Shown in pieces: positions 1 through 13,502 of a DNA stretch of 64,000 nt. This DNA comes from Anticarsia gemmatalis. Lineage: Eukaryota > Arthropoda > Insecta > Lepidoptera > Erebidae. The notes under the pieces were generated by a model. It saw only the letters and a program-made list of their open reading frames with translations. It ran no database searches and had not been told where the DNA came from. Both the position numbers and the translations under genes were made by a program. Positions within the stretch are counted from its first letter, which is position 1. Each line of letters opens with the position of its first letter. The DNA is taken from assembly GCF_050436995.1 (NCBI RefSeq), contig NC_134767.1:4588001-4652000 (forward strand). Reading direction: 5' to 3'.

Positions 1-53
1 AACCATTTTGTAAAATTTCTGTCACTTACGAAGTGGACCAGTGAGGTTAGGTG

Positions 54-109
54 TTAGCTCTTATAATTTCTGGATGGGATACCACCCATCCAGAAATTCT
101 TAGAGCTAA
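54..109. repeat. Two-part hairpin (inverted repeat)
   Basis: A perfect 14-bp stem (65-78 with 85-98, 6-nt loop) is extended after a 3-nt asymmetric bulge by a second perfect 8-bp stem (54-61 with 102-109). No gene is near it. It could be the core of a small foldback element; function unknown. Confidence 0.7.
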
Positions 110-3100
110 GAACGGTAGTTTTTCGGGCTCTACTTGTGACTGACGTGCCTTGCTTAGCCCATGAAAATCGGTCTTAAGTGCTGCTAGTTTATATTGAACC
201 CAGTCGCTGAATCAGGATAAAAACAGTCAGGGGGCTTGAACAACTTGAAGGGGTAGATATTCAAAGGAAAGAAAAGAATACATCCCTAATGGAAGCCAAT
301 GCTGGGACCACTTTGCAAATCTTCGTAAAAACCACCATACAATACTGTTGATAGTATATCAAATTTTATTTCGTACTTTATCTACCGCTCTTCATCGAAT
401 TCAAATACTATACAATGCATACATTTAAGAATTTTCAATACCACAGTTGGTTACCTTACTCATAGTTTACTTACCTACAAATGTCACGGTCATGGGTCTA
501 TATTTAGACTTATTCTCAAAATATCGCCGTTGGCACTTCCGTCATAATTTTCACATTAATTCCACATTTTCCAAATGATTTGCTCCACGCTTAGATTGCC
601 CGGAAGGCGAATGGCAATTAGGAAAACATAAAAAACAATCATCAAAGATCCTAAAACAACTTTCACAAACACACGACTTAACGATGTTCGATAACGAACT
701 CGAAATACACAACAGATCAAATAAGTACTTTGACCTTAATTACATCTTCTGTTTTTGTTTTCCAATTTAATATCCCTTGTCAAAAGTTTTCATGCTTTAT
801 TACAACAAACTTCTATCCCGGCACGCAATAAACACTTTTTAATCCTCGACTCCCCCGTTTTCAAAGGGATCGCTTTAAAATTTGTCTCCTTGAGTCTGAC
901 AGCGAAAACTTTCAAGATATGTTTAACACTCGAAAACCGGCACCAGATAACGTACAACCTATATCCTGACGTCATTCAGCCTGAAGTGTCAAACACGTGT
1001 ACTATGAAACGTTTTGTGCACCACAATACACCAGTATAAGTTGAGCTTCCACTCCGCCTGTCCACCTACCACTACCACACGACAGAAAAGACCTTCGAAG
1101 CAAGCGAGAGTTCAAGTTTAAATGGTCGACGTGACCGCTCCTTGCGCTTGGCAAAGTTATTTCCTATTTTGATCGAAGTAAAGTGGTTCCTATTGTGGGG
1201 GTTTAAGAGTGTGTTTGATGTATGCTTATTTTGAACGCTTGTACATTATGTCGGCAGCATTTTGTTGGGAAGGAACTCAATTTTACGGTAGACATGCACT
1301 TATAGAGGAAACGAAGATATAAGAACTCCTAGAAATCGTCAATAGCAGTTCAAATTGAAGTAGAAAATCTGTATCTGTAGCTTGCAGACAATTGATTTCC
1401 TTCGTTATTGTGAATTAATGTTGAACGTTCGAAAGGTTTTCCAAGTATTTGGCATAACGCATTCAATATTGTTACATAATGGGAATCGTTATTGACTTCA
1501 GTTTATTGATATTACAATTGCGGGGCGTTTCCATCGAGTTTATTCGGTATACGACGATGATTGTTATACCAAATACTGGCCATAACATTTTGGTTTTGAA
1601 TATTCATGTGTCGTAAGTCAAAAATATTCTTGACATGGAAGAGAAATTTCACCAAAATTTACAGTAACATCTTTCAACGTGTTCACGAAAACGGTTATAT
1701 ATTTCATCCCTTGCACGCTCCAAACTTGCAAGCCACATAACAGAACGCGAGCGTAAAGTGGCGGAAGCTGTTCCACCGTTTATACAATACATGTAGAGAT
1801 TGCACAACACACGCAATACATCACGGCCTTCAAGATAAAGGAAAACATCGAAGGAAACCCACGCACTAATAACAAATTCTATACGTGCGTGGTTTTCTAA
1901 GAGTAGCATAAGTTTGCAACACCTGACACTGTTTTCATAGTACAGTGGAGCCTTTTTAAAAAGTCATTGATACATTCGTAGATGAAGCATATTGCTATTG
2001 TTTTTGTATTAATATAAAAAAGCAAAAATCCGACTTATTATGTGTCTGAAGTAAAAACCACCAGGCACTTACACATCGTTGCATTCAGAAACATCTAGAT
2101 TAATCAACAAAGTATCAATGTGAAACATAGAGATAGGACATGTAACCACATCATTTTATTTAAAAATGCACATTGGGAAGAATTGTCTGGTCAAATCCTA
2201 AAGGTCATTTCCCTCGACGACAGCAACAAAAAACAACAAAATTCGAATGAAAATCTCAACATACGACCCCAATAACATGGGACAAAACACCCTCATTGAC
2301 GTACCCACTGCACTCAAAGCAACCCTTCACTCGCCGTAATTTTTCTTCGTACAGCTACTTACTACAAAACCCTGTCATAAAATTACCTTGTATTTCCACC
2401 TGAGGGTTAGAGGTTGAAAGAACGAACAAACAATACAACGCTCATTGGCCGAACAATCTCGTTTGGGTTGCGTAATGACGGAAGCCTGCTCGCATTATTC
2501 CACATCATTCAGTGAAATGCCACTACGAAGGGTTCTCACTGCGTTGTTTTGAAAAAATGAGTTCTTTTTACTGCTGTTTTATAGTTACGTTCTTATAGTT
2601 TAGGAGTATGACGATAGTAAAATTGTACGCATTCATAGGTGCTATGTATTTGGAGGTAGGTAGGGTATTCGTACTATGTTTTTCTAATACGTATATTTTT
2701 AGTGTTTACAATATTTAGGGTTTGCATTGTTGGTATATAATATACTGGGTAGTAAAAAATGCCCTGAACATCAAATAATGCAATTACTTAATATCTGTTA
2801 TTATACATGATGGAATTACATACGATTCTTATGTCGATGATAGAAAAACGTTAAAAAAAACAATAATGTTTATCAAACGATTTCAAAGAATTGCCTAAAA
2901 TAATTATACTTTTTCGAGAACCATCGCAATCTATGGAAAAAATACCGTTCCGTGGAACGAAACATATAAACAAAATATCATATTTCAGAGATTGCGTAGC
3001 AACAGTTTTCTTCGAAGTATATCATGGACATATCCTATCAACTGTAAGAACTGTTATATTAAATTTCTAGCACAGATATATTTACTAAATCAAATATAGT

Positions 3101-4380
3101 TTGACATTCTGTTTATTTGGGCAAAAGAACTGAGTAGCATTTTAGTAAACATTGTTGTAAGGATGGGTATTCAGTTCAAGCAGTGCGACTATAATTATGA
3201 TAATTTTTATACTTTGGTGTTTAATGTCAGTCATTCGTATCTTGTTAGACCTCAATCTATGAAGATTTTAATGAGTATTATTTAAAGTACCCAGAAAAGA
3301 TATTGGAATTTGTTTTTCTTAGATATTTTTCGTATACTAATACGAAATTTCCAAACGTCTGCACATTATAATAATATTATAGAAATCGCTCATTCTTCGC
3401 TCTTATGAATCCGCAATGTGAAATTACAAACTGACATTTGATCAACTACAATATTAATCAAGTGACAATGAAAAACCATTCTAGTGATCAAACGAATTAT
3501 TCGAATTTATTCGAATTATTTCAACTAACTTTTCGATAGGTACAATCGTATTCGTGTTCAATCGAGTGAGCTACTTTATAAATCGTTGAAGTTATAACGT
3601 CAACTGTTACAAAGCAACCATTAATTATTTCGTTGAAAATACTCTAAGTTTTATGTTTACAATTAAAACCTTAAGATTTACAATTTAAATTAAGTACAAT
3701 GGAGACTTTAGCTTTTAAAGTCAAAGTAATTTTCAGTATTCGACGTTCTGATTGATTTAAAATTCTCGGTACTGTAAACCAATGGAATTTAAGTTTGATT
3801 TTCTATGAAGCGCGAGAAATTTTGAAACATCAATATTATGTAAACCGCGCATAGGTCTAGGGTTTAATTCCTGGGTCGGACAAAGTGCTGTTTCTAATTT
3901 GATAAAAAATTCTCAATAAAACTCAGAGTTTGGTATACGGCAATAAGCTCGCCCTCTATCACGTGGGAATAACATTACGAACGGCGAAACGTAGATCCAC
4001 TTCATACATATCTGCCTACACTTTCGTGTAGAACAGGTATAATGTTATACTTGTTTAAATGTAGCAATATTATTAACAGCAGCTGTCGATCAAATCTTGC
4101 AACAATTTGTTCAGCTCTATTAGAACTGTATGACCTATTATTGCATCTAAAATCTAATATATGTGTATAGCTTTTACCAAGAACAGAGTCTTGGTAATCC
4201 AATCTATTAACATGTCACTATTGTGAACTACAAGCATTCTAGATTATTCCAAGAACTCTCATATACGTTGTGATTCAGGCGTAGTAAGTTGGAGATGCGA
4301 AATTGATTGAATAAGGACGGGTTGCAATTAATAACTACATATAAAGTGATAACCAGTTGTAGTAAAAGTTGGAAAATAAA
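110..4380. other. Gene-free AT-rich intergenic DNA
   Basis: No open frame longer than about 95 codons is present, and none of the translated frames resembles a known protein or has bounding splice sites. No tRNA-like A/B boxes or rRNA were recognised. I see nothing functional here beyond scattered A/T runs. Confidence 0.6.
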
Positions 4381-4520
4381 TTAGCGCGATTCTCTTCATT
4401 TAAAATGATAGGATTTGACATTAAAAATGTACAGAACAATTAATTTCCGTGGCACCCGTTAGAGGCGCTGAAAGATTTTTTTTAACAAAAATTATCGATA
4501 GCTAGCCGGTTACGTCAACA
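4381..4520 (+). repeat. Dispersed repeat, 'GCGCGATTCT...TAGCCGGTT' family, copy 1
   Basis: This block shares an ordered set of motifs with 14293-14430 and 33650-33785: a GCGCGATTCT start, TTTGACATT...AAATGTAC, a GGCGCTGA core, and a GATAGCTAGCCGG-like end. The copies are diverged. It looks like the 3' tail of an interspersed element; the class is not known to me. Confidence 0.55.
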
Positions 4521-5077
4521 ATAAATAATTAAGGAATTATCCCTTAGTTGTTCTTGCAGAGAGATTTGACAGCTAGTTATTAGCCATTATTAGGTATAAC
4601 CAACCTTAAATGTGTCGTCAGTGAATTCATTTTTGTATTTACTAGATATTTTTGTCTGACATAAAAATCATGGTGTTGTGGGAATTAAAACGAACGGTTA
4701 GAGAAGATTTGATAAAGAATGTGTTAAGTATATTTTGGAAAATTCCTCAACATTTAAAGAACATCCTATTGCATCAGACTGTTGAATAAAGTTAAGGTAA
4801 ACTTTAACTTAATAATAACTATTTTAAACAAAATATTTTCTTAAAACCATAACCTCTAACACTAAAACTAACTCAACTAAAGTTCTACCTAAAGGTTAAA
4901 AATATATACCCCGAGCTTATTTCTCCAGACTATCCAGTTAGTACTTAATAAAACAAAGTAAATAGACTTGGCTTAAACTAGCTAAGTACTAACTTAGACC
5001 AATAACGGTTGAATCAATTATAACTGTTCAAATATTTACAATCACTTTGTCTTAAGCATAGGCCTCTCCCACATTTA

Positions 5078-5262
5078 ACGTTTGCGTTTTCCAAGCGCGT
5101 CAATGCCGCGATAGCTGCGTGCGAGTCACGACCACTAGCGCGAGCGATGTATTCCACTATAGCGGCTGGAGTGTAGAACAGCGCGAACGCTGAACTTGCC
5201 TCGCGTTCCACGAGAGACCAAGCGCTCACGTCGCGCACACGCTCGGGAAACGCACATTAAAC
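5078..5262. mobile_element. CpG-rich island with imperfect inverted ends (possible MITE)
   Basis: About 185 bp are much richer in G, C and CpG than the flanks. The ends are roughly inverted copies of each other (GCGTTTTCCAAGCG at 5086 against the complement of CGCTCGGGAAACGC near 5250). A 74-codon minus-strand frame (5014-5238) is open here but has no recognisable domain or splice context, so it is probably a by-product of the base composition. The alternative is a first exon or promoter of a gene not otherwise visible. Confidence 0.35.
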
Positions 5263-5716
5263 GCACGTTCCATGTGAAGTAGTCTTTTAACCGTTTAATT
5301 TATTCTGTTCACAACAATTCTATTATATTTAACGTTGTATTACTAAGAAATAGATTAGGATTTCAATTTAGTTTTCCTATAATTGACGTCGATTCATAGT
5401 TGTTTGATCGTAAACTCTAAGGAATAAACGATATCGTTAGTTGTTATTTTAATATCCGTTTCGATAACGGTTAAAGATTTTATTGTTATATTCTTAGAAG
5501 TGAACGTTTAATGGATTTACTGTAGTGGAATTATATAATTCTTGAACAATGAAAATGCTAGTCTTTGTAGCAGAAAGCTTTCGTTATTTAATATTGAATC
5601 TAATTAAAAATAGGAAACAGACTGCAATTATTGCTCTCAGACTGTTTAGTTACGTTTCGTAACCATTTAAATATAGTAACAGGGCAAAGCCGACAACTTT
5701 TCTGTTTTATCTTTCA

Positions 5717-5970
5717 CTAGCTGACCCGCGCAACTTCGCTTGCGTCACCTAAGAGAATGGGTCAAAATTTTCCCCGTTTTTGTAACATTTTGCGTTGCTA
5801 CTCCGCTCCTTATGACCGGTAGCGTGATGTTATATAGCCTATAGCCTTCCTCGATAAATGGGCTATCTAACACTGAAAGAATTTTTCAAATCGGACCAGT
5901 AGTTCCTGAGATTAGCGCGTTCAAACAAACAAACAAACAAACTCTTCAGCTTTATTATATTAGTATAGAT
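5717..5970 (+). mobile_element. Lepidopteran SINE (CTAGCTGACCCGCGCAACTT type), full-length copy
   Basis: The element begins CTAGCTGACCCGCGCAACTT, contains the conserved middle GGGCTATCTAACACTGAAAG and TTTTTCAAATCGGACCAGTA, then a (CAAA)n run, and ends in TTAGTATAGAT. The same sequence recurs at 25084, 32469, 38474, 40033 and 40270, which proves it is interspersed. I recall it as a very common butterfly SINE type (Metulj-like); that family name is from memory. Confidence 0.85.
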
Positions 5971-6165
5971 TTACAGGTTACACGAGCATATATTATAAGG
6001 ACCAGGTTTATAGCTTATGTATAAGTGTTTAATAGGCCATCTGCTACGTAAAGTGACAGCGAAAATAATGAAAACAACTGTGTTTCATTTGACAAGCTAT
6101 ATGATAGTTTTACGTAAGTGTTGAAACCGGTGCTTATTCTTACAAACCTTTACTTTTCTTTTTGA

Positions 6166-6242
6166 TGTAGCCAATTGCGTGTCCCAATACTGGACAAAGG
6201 CTTCCATTTCTTTCTTCAAAATCATCTTGGCCGCCATCCATT
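6166..6242 (+). repeat. Fragment of the 'CCCACTGCTGGGCAAAGG' lepidopteran repeat
   Basis: A degenerate version of the block seen better at 49140-49380: GTCCCAATACTGGACAAAGG followed by a pyrimidine run and CATCTTGGCCGCCATCCA. This motif is typical of 3' tails of lepidopteran retroposons. Confidence 0.5.
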
Positions 6243-9200
6243 CACTTAAAAACAAAAAAGAAACTCACCAAAAAGTCCCTGTAACATCAAAAACCTTAGT
6301 AGGGCCAAAGTTCGGACGTTAGTGCCCCAGTAACTACTTGTAATTTGTTCACTTCGTTCCAAATGAGAAATGAGTGGGCCCTACTCGCGATTCACGGGAA
6401 TAACTCAAAAGGTATTACTGGCTGTTACTCACCCAGATACGAGATAGTGAATAGATACGCCTTCACTTGTATTCAAATATCTGTGGTGGAAACAAGTTTA
6501 GAATTTCGTGATCTATTTTGGTGTTAAGAATTTTGGTGTGTAATATTGGACTTTTGAGATATTTTGGCAATGCTTTTCTGCTTCATGTATACAGTTAGGG
6601 GACAATTAAATTTAATCATTCAAGTTAAGGTTGGGTCAAATATGGTCACATATTTTGCCATTATTCCAGACACGAAATAGTATAATGAGATGAACGCGAC
6701 CATAGAGTGTCACATGTATCCGAAAGGCGTATATTGTTTCATGAACACAGTTCTGGAACACAGGAAGAGATAAATCTTCCAAAGGTTAAAAATCATCATT
6801 ACTCGGAGTAAATTAGTTTCGATTCAGAGAATCTAATAGTTTCAATGTCCAATACATAGCACTATAATAGTTCCAGTAAGTCAGTTTAACATGCCATCCG
6901 AACCATGAAAAGGTCACTCAGGACTGTCTTTACTAACTGTTGACATATTCAGAAATCCATCAATTACACATTGAATAACCTTCTCGAAAGTTCCACGTAA
7001 AACTCGTTCATTCATTAAACCGCCTCATTCATTTACTTATGAGTATTACGACTCGTTCACTGTAAAACATTCATTCATTTAGAGTTCTTGGGAACCAAAA
7101 TATGCGTATTTGTATAAGGAATGGTAATTTGAAAAACATGTAGCTCATTAGTGGGACGTAGATGATTGATATGCACTTCGCGTGTTTTTGAATCGAAATC
7201 AAAGTAAAATTAAACACCGTATAATAAGAAAAAGGAAAATATTTTTCTTTTGAAGTTTGTTGTAGTTTTGTTTACAAACTACAAACTATTGAGGTATGTT
7301 TGTAAATAGAAAATGCGAACAACTAAAAAACATAATCAAACTATAACTAGTACTCAAAACCTATTTGTTTATATAATGAAGTGACATGTATTTGAGTCAT
7401 ATTTAATTAAATATCATAATACTATATTGATTATTTAACAGCACTGATTTATGTAACCGACCTTAAACATCAATTATTACAAAACGTACTATTAGTAGCA
7501 ATAATTTAGGTTCAATGCTAAACCTTAAATAACTGCTTTACCTCTCTATTGTCTAAGCTTTTTATTCAGATTTCTTAAGCTGACGGCAAAAAATCTCCAA
7601 AAACCGACTATACAGGATGTCCTAAAATGTAAATGCGGTTAATAGGACCAACTTGTCACTTTTAATCGTCACAGCTCAGATTCCTTTCTGCGGAGTTTAA
7701 CGCAAATCCTCCTTAAGACACCTGCTATTTATCAATGACAGGATTGCCAACAATAGCGACCTAAAAACTGCCTTTGAAAAATATCACACTTTATTTTTTA
7801 AGCCTAGCGTTTGTTATATAAACGGAATGCAAGGTGTCGATGTTTACTGAACAAAATAAAACTGTTGCGACGGGTGATTCGTGCCTCGAGGGTTTCGTTA
7901 AACCTTAACAGATTTATCTCGATCTTTGTGATGATTTTATTTATTTTGTTTAAAGGATTCTGGCCCTGTTAGGAGATTTATTGCGTCATTTATTTATCGA
8001 GGCAGGCAAAAGAAGACGTGGTACATTCATGGATTTGAAAGAACATCGTTACACAAAAATTTGCTATTAAAAGTAAAAAGAAAATTTTGTGTATACAACA
8101 CATTCGTGACTTGTTTAGTTAAATTATTTAGATTATAAATAACACCATATCTATCAAATGTAATAGTTTATATTTAACCAAAACGAACCCAGAAACATGA
8201 TACCTTAAATGTTTCTTGCATACAAACGCTTTTATCAGAAATAAAGGTCACCTACCCCATTGATCCATAGAACATTTTACTCCCTACAGAAATTAGTTAT
8301 ACATTCAGGAATTTTCCCCAAAAGCTGCCAGCCTAGCCATCCATGATAACTAGCATGGACCGATGCAAATTGGTGCGGAAGGCACCATACGATAATAATA
8401 ATAACATTCTGCTCGTAGAGCAATCTACGCCGTAGCCACAACGCTACGAAATGCTACGACATGTGGCACACGCAATAGACTCGTAGTCGCTAGTGGTATT
8501 GGACGCATTACGAGAAACGATTGGTATTAAATATATTACGTTTCTTGTGTTATATTAAGAAGTTATGAATAAAAAATAGGAATCCTTTATGTTTATTCGT
8601 TAGGAGGAGTATTCACCGGTTTTTAACTATACATACAATAGATAGTTTATAAAATAAATCGATATTATGTTTTCGAGGAATCATTTAATCACGAATCAAA
8701 ATAAGTTGAAAGCCGTTTTTTTACAATTATTCTGAACAAAGTTTAGAAAAAATAGTGCCTTTTAGAACAACGTAAAGACGGAGTCTAGGTCGATAAAAAT
8801 CAAATACACTTAAAACAACTATGCATAACGGAACTCTATTTAAACACTAAGTTCATAAACCGTTAAAGCTTTGATTAATGATTTGCTTTGACAGTCAGCC
8901 TCATAATTTATTATACTGACAAGTTCAAGTGCAAATATCTTTATTAAATTAGAACTTACAAAATTAGATTTAGAATACTATACACTGACAATATCGAAAA
9001 TATTAATTATATAACTACTACTAAGTATAAATGTGAAAGTTGGTCAGAATGTATAGTTATATGTAGTTTATTAGGAAACTACTTCGAGGAATTTAGTTAC
9101 ATGTCCGGTATTTGACAATATGCTTACTGCAACTGCATGAGATTATCTTCTAAATGATCAAAATTTGGGCATCACTCATACGCTTCTGCCTTCGTCTACG

Positions 9201-10339
9201 AGCACAACAACCGTGAGTATAAAAGGATACACAAATTAAAATGATACAGTCAAAGGATTTCACAGTTCGTATGAACACACCCACGACCTTCTACATTTCA
9301 ATGCGAGTAATATAACTTCATTTAACCCTGCCTCAGTAAAACACCCTCAAATTTATTCCCAACAACTCACTTTTCATGTAATTAGTAAAATAATTTTGCG
9401 CACTTGAGACCCGAAACCCTAAAACTAGACCGTTGGTTGGAATGTAGAATACTTCAAACTATCTACGTCATGCGGTGAACACCAACATTTACATATTTAT
9501 ACTGAACCTACTGTTACTTGCTTGTAAATGCTTAAATTGTGGTTTTAGGATGAGAACAGGATACCTAGCTTTTATTCCTCACACCTACTTAGGTACTGCC
9601 TTTTGGTATTCGATTTCAGTATTGTAAAAACAAATCATGACTACTAACTAAATAGAATTCTTTGAACAGCCGTGGTCCCATGAGTAGGACAAACCGGTAT
9701 GACCAGTGTGTGCTTACCACATGATTAGTTGAAATAGACTAGGCAGAAATTTATTGCACTAAACGATTTTTTACACGGTATCAAAAAATAGTTCTTCTGC
9801 CAGCGCGATCGAGTAGCGCCAATACTAATCTCAAAGTGACCACTTAAAGAAAAATATCTGACTATTCTAGAAAATACACGAATTATCACTAAAGAAAATT
9901 GGTAAATCGAGTTACGAACCGCAACACATACTGAACCTTATCCCCAACGTAACTAATCTCGCCACGACCTGTTTTAAGTTTATTTTTAGATATCCTAAAC
10001 CAGAAGAGCACTGTTGGGAAAATGATAAATTGCTTTTTTCATTTCATTTTTAGTGTGGTCCCCAACAAAGGTTCGGATCAGGCAATGGTCCCCTCGGGTC
10101 CCGTTGAAAGGATTTCAGATACAACAGCCAGTGTGTCACCTGTTTACTCTTTCAAATAACTGCGATCACAAATCTCAATGCCACGTAGTAATTATGGTAT
10201 GTGCCCCTTGAGAGCGACGCCGGTAGTGAATTTTGAAGGGTTAATAAAAATCTGGCGAAATGTTAATACGGGTTGAAGATTTATCAATATTACGAGTCAA
10301 AGGCTGAGAGCACACGTTAGTCGAATGTCAATGCAGTTG
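6243..10339. other. Gene-free intergenic DNA
   Basis: No coding exon could be supported. At 8400-8520 there is a small cluster of CTACG/CGTAG words (GTAGAG, CTACGCCGTAG, GCTACGAAATGCTACG) that looks like the remains of a repetitive element. Otherwise the block is ordinary AT-rich sequence. Confidence 0.55.
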
Positions 10340-10368
10340 CTGACTAACATCTTTTAGATGTTAGTCAG
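10340..10368. repeat. Perfect 13-bp stem hairpin
   Basis: CTGACTAACATCT is followed after three T residues by its exact reverse complement. It is short for a microRNA precursor and probably marks a small foldback element. Confidence 0.65.
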
Positions 10369-10988
10369 TTTTGTCTGTGAGGTCACCTTATTCTAAGTAA
10401 GCTTAGCTATGGTGTGACAAACTGTCGAAAATGTTATCAATTAACTTTCTGAGTAAATCACTTATATAATAATATTTCGTTACTTTTACAGTTCTTAAGG
10501 AATATTGGTTTATAGACTTGAGCTAAATATTGAAATTACTAGGCATTCTCGCCATTCGCTTCTAATAAAATTAATGTACTCGTAAAAACTCGAACGTTTC
10601 GGCTAAAAAAAACTACAATTTTGTCACCTTGAAGTATTAAACACATACAACCTTTAACAGGTTAACCTCAAAAGAAGACCTCTTAAAACCTTACCACCGA
10701 AGCATCAAAGTTGTTTCCATTACAGTTCATAATGAAAACAAGTTTGTTTTTATTTCAGTTGACATGGCCAATAAACGGAAAGTTGACATCGTTAAAGTTT
10801 ATTATTGAACTAATAGTCGACAACAGTTTCGCGGTAATCTAATACACTTGAAATTAAACACTAAACAGTCACTACATAAAAGTGGTACGGACATAGAGAC
10901 TAGAGGTGGCGTGGAGCAGAATTTGTGATAAAAAATTCAAGAACAACATCTCCATTTGGAAAACGCACAGTTCAGTTACCACTTAATT

Positions 10989-11046
10989 TTGTCGCCCATC
11001 TATGGAATGACTGTGGCAAGCGTTGCTTAGCCCACTGATCGTTAAC
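10989..11046 (-). mobile_element. 5S rRNA-derived SINE, 5' fragment
   Basis: Read on the minus strand, this gives GTGGGCTAAGCAACG, then CATTCCATAGATGGGCGAC, which matches the head of the full copies at 21239, 45808 and 45115. Only the 5S-like part is kept. No tail is seen. Confidence 0.7.
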
Positions 11047-13435
11047 TACTTTTATACACACCATTTAGTTTGCATTCCTTTACATGGAATGATTTTCGGA
11101 ACCAGTGGTTTCAATTTCACCACACCATTTATAAAGTAACATGAATAATGGAAACGTTGACCTAATATGTAGTACTTTAAGACCTCTAGACATATTTTTG
11201 AGGCATTTACACTAGACATTATTTTGAGTATACATTTGTCTGGCAAATTCAGCCGCTAAAAAGCTTACAACTATCTTAGTAATATGTCCCTAGGGTAACA
11301 TGAGGCATAAACAAGTGAATTATGATGTACCATTACTTGTATACAACTTATTATAAAACATAAGTATGAAAATAGTGGTAGGTAAACTTAAACCTAACTA
11401 AAGGTGCTACGGCGGCGGCGGCCAGTTTTATTGGAGCTAACCAACTGTGTAAAAGTTGGTTTATAATGGCCAAATGGGTGCGCAATACCCAGACACAATG
11501 TTTAATCTATAACTCTCATAGTTTGGTGAGATGATTCTCCACGCATAGATTGGAACCTATACTTACAAACATACAAACAACAAATGCATGTAGAAGTAAC
11601 TTAATAAGCTAGTATTTGATAACTGCAAAAAAAAACTTTCTATAGAGGAATCAAATCTGATAACCCTTCGTTGCGTCACGACGTCTTTAACTACTGCGCC
11701 ACGCCGCTTCTAACATCGTCAACGAAAAAAAAATCGTAAGAAAATAAAGTAACAAAAAAGCACTACAAACACAACTCCACGCTTTCGTCAGTCCGGAACA
11801 CTGTTTAAAACATCAACCCAGCCCGGGGCTGCACAGTAGTTTTAAACTGTTCACCAACTCACAAATTGAGGTCTCTATTGCGCTAATGTACTCCAAATAA
11901 CTGCGCACCAGTTTGATAGTTGTACGCAGGTGATCTGGACTCATGGCCAGCTCGGATCCGGTACGAAACTTTCTGAATGGTTGAATTTTGTTAATATTGT
12001 TGTATGGAATTGGTAATTGAATTTTGTATGATCATACACTGTTGGTGTGTTTAGCTATTCATGGGGTGCGCGTTGTCTCTTTCATTGATGAAATGTAGAG
12101 GGAGAGAGAGAGAGACAAAGATATGTTTGTGACGTATGTCATAAGTTGGTGTTGAATGAAAATTAAATTATGCTTTTTGTCCCGATGATAACTACATACA
12201 TCTTTTGTTCATCAACAATTTTATACTTACGGTCCTAGTTGAGAGTCTATAAAGGTTCTATAATAATCATTTCATTAATGTGTGCGTATAAAGTCTGGTG
12301 AGTCTTACTTGGTCAGCAACCCTTCACAATCAGGCCGAGTTAGGTCACTAAATTACACCCATGACAGGAATAAATCCACACAAATTGAACTATTAAAAGG
12401 TCATACGGGGTCGTTACTGTAACATTCTGCTAGTAAAACGTAACCTTCACAGTTCATTCGTCCCATATTCGGAATCATTCGTGCAAAAACGTAGAATAAT
12501 TAAAGGGGTGCGCACACAAGCGAGGCTTATCCGGGACCCTTGTCATCTGTATGACGGACGAGACAAAAACACGGTGTCAGTGTGAACATAGCCTTTTTGT
12601 CTGTCCACCCTTTGGGCAAGGGAAGCGTTTGTCGGGAAATTTTTGTTGTTCGCAATTTAGTACTCGCCTTTATACTCGTAGTAGCGTTCCTGTTGAAATT
12701 GTTGAATTTGTTACAAGGATTTATACATTCTCATGACGTAATTCAAACATTTATTTTTTGCTGGAAAATATTTTGGAGTTGTTTTTTTTAGATGGCGCTC
12801 AAGGTTGAAACATTTTGGGAGCGAACAACTCAAACAAATTAGATCTTTTTTTGGATAGTTTGATTAATGTGTGGGTTGGTTAGTAGGACTATTTTCAGAA
12901 GAAATAGTCTGAAGTGTAGTGGCAGTTTGTATTAAACCTCAAGCTCTTGTGTATGTATTATGACCATTCGTAAACTGTCACGAAATCAACAAACTCTATG
13001 CACTCCAATGAGTTCGACACCACAAACAAGAAACTCCCAAAAAAATGCTGAAATCAGAAATCGAACCCAAACTTTCTCTACCAGCAGTCGTTACAACCAC
13101 AAGACAACAATCCAAACACTGACAAATAGTGCAAAACATTATATCAACCATTGTTCAGTAACCCAAGCTCCTAAACTTGCGAACTATGACAACGGTGACC
13201 AAACTTTGCGGCATCTCCCGAGGGACAGCAAAAACTACTGAGAAGCCTTACTATAATCACTGAAAACGAATATTCGTTGAAATTTCGTTTGTTTTTTATC
13301 AATTCTATCCGTTATAAAATTTCAGTTTCACTATAATACACTTGTACCATAATGAAAACATGCCTTATATACTTATATAAGACATGCTTATCCATGTAAA
13401 GTCACTCCATGATAGTCGCTCCATGTAAAATACAG
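11047..13435. other. Gene-free intergenic DNA
   Basis: Contains a short (GA)n run near 12098-12118 and a few small open frames (12551-12791, 12960-13241) with unbiased, repetitive composition and no recognisable motif. No gene is supported. Confidence 0.55.
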
Positions 13436-13502
13436 ATATTCAGCTGCATCCAGTGAGATTGGAAGCCGACTCCAACATAGTTTGGAAGAAAGACTAGGCT
13501 TA
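13436..13502 (+). repeat. LINE-type 3' tail 'TGGAAGCCGACTCCAACATAG'
   Basis: The block runs from CAGCTGCATCCAGTGAGATT through GGAAGCCGACTCCAACATAG to GAAAGACTAGGCT. This order is characteristic of the 3' tail of a widespread lepidopteran retrotransposon. Weaker relatives lie at 14648-14702 and 18487-18530. Just downstream (13570-13612) is a second dispersed block that reappears at 26700-26742 (GTTTAAGACCCGTTACATTA). Confidence 0.55.

Noticed and set aside
10340..10368. Possible microRNA precursor.
   Set aside because: A 13-bp stem with a 3-nt loop is too short for a canonical precursor.
12960..13241. 93-codon plus-strand frame in the gene-poor left part.
   Set aside because: Low-complexity Thr/Asn/Gln composition from AT-rich DNA, no domain, no splice or promoter context.
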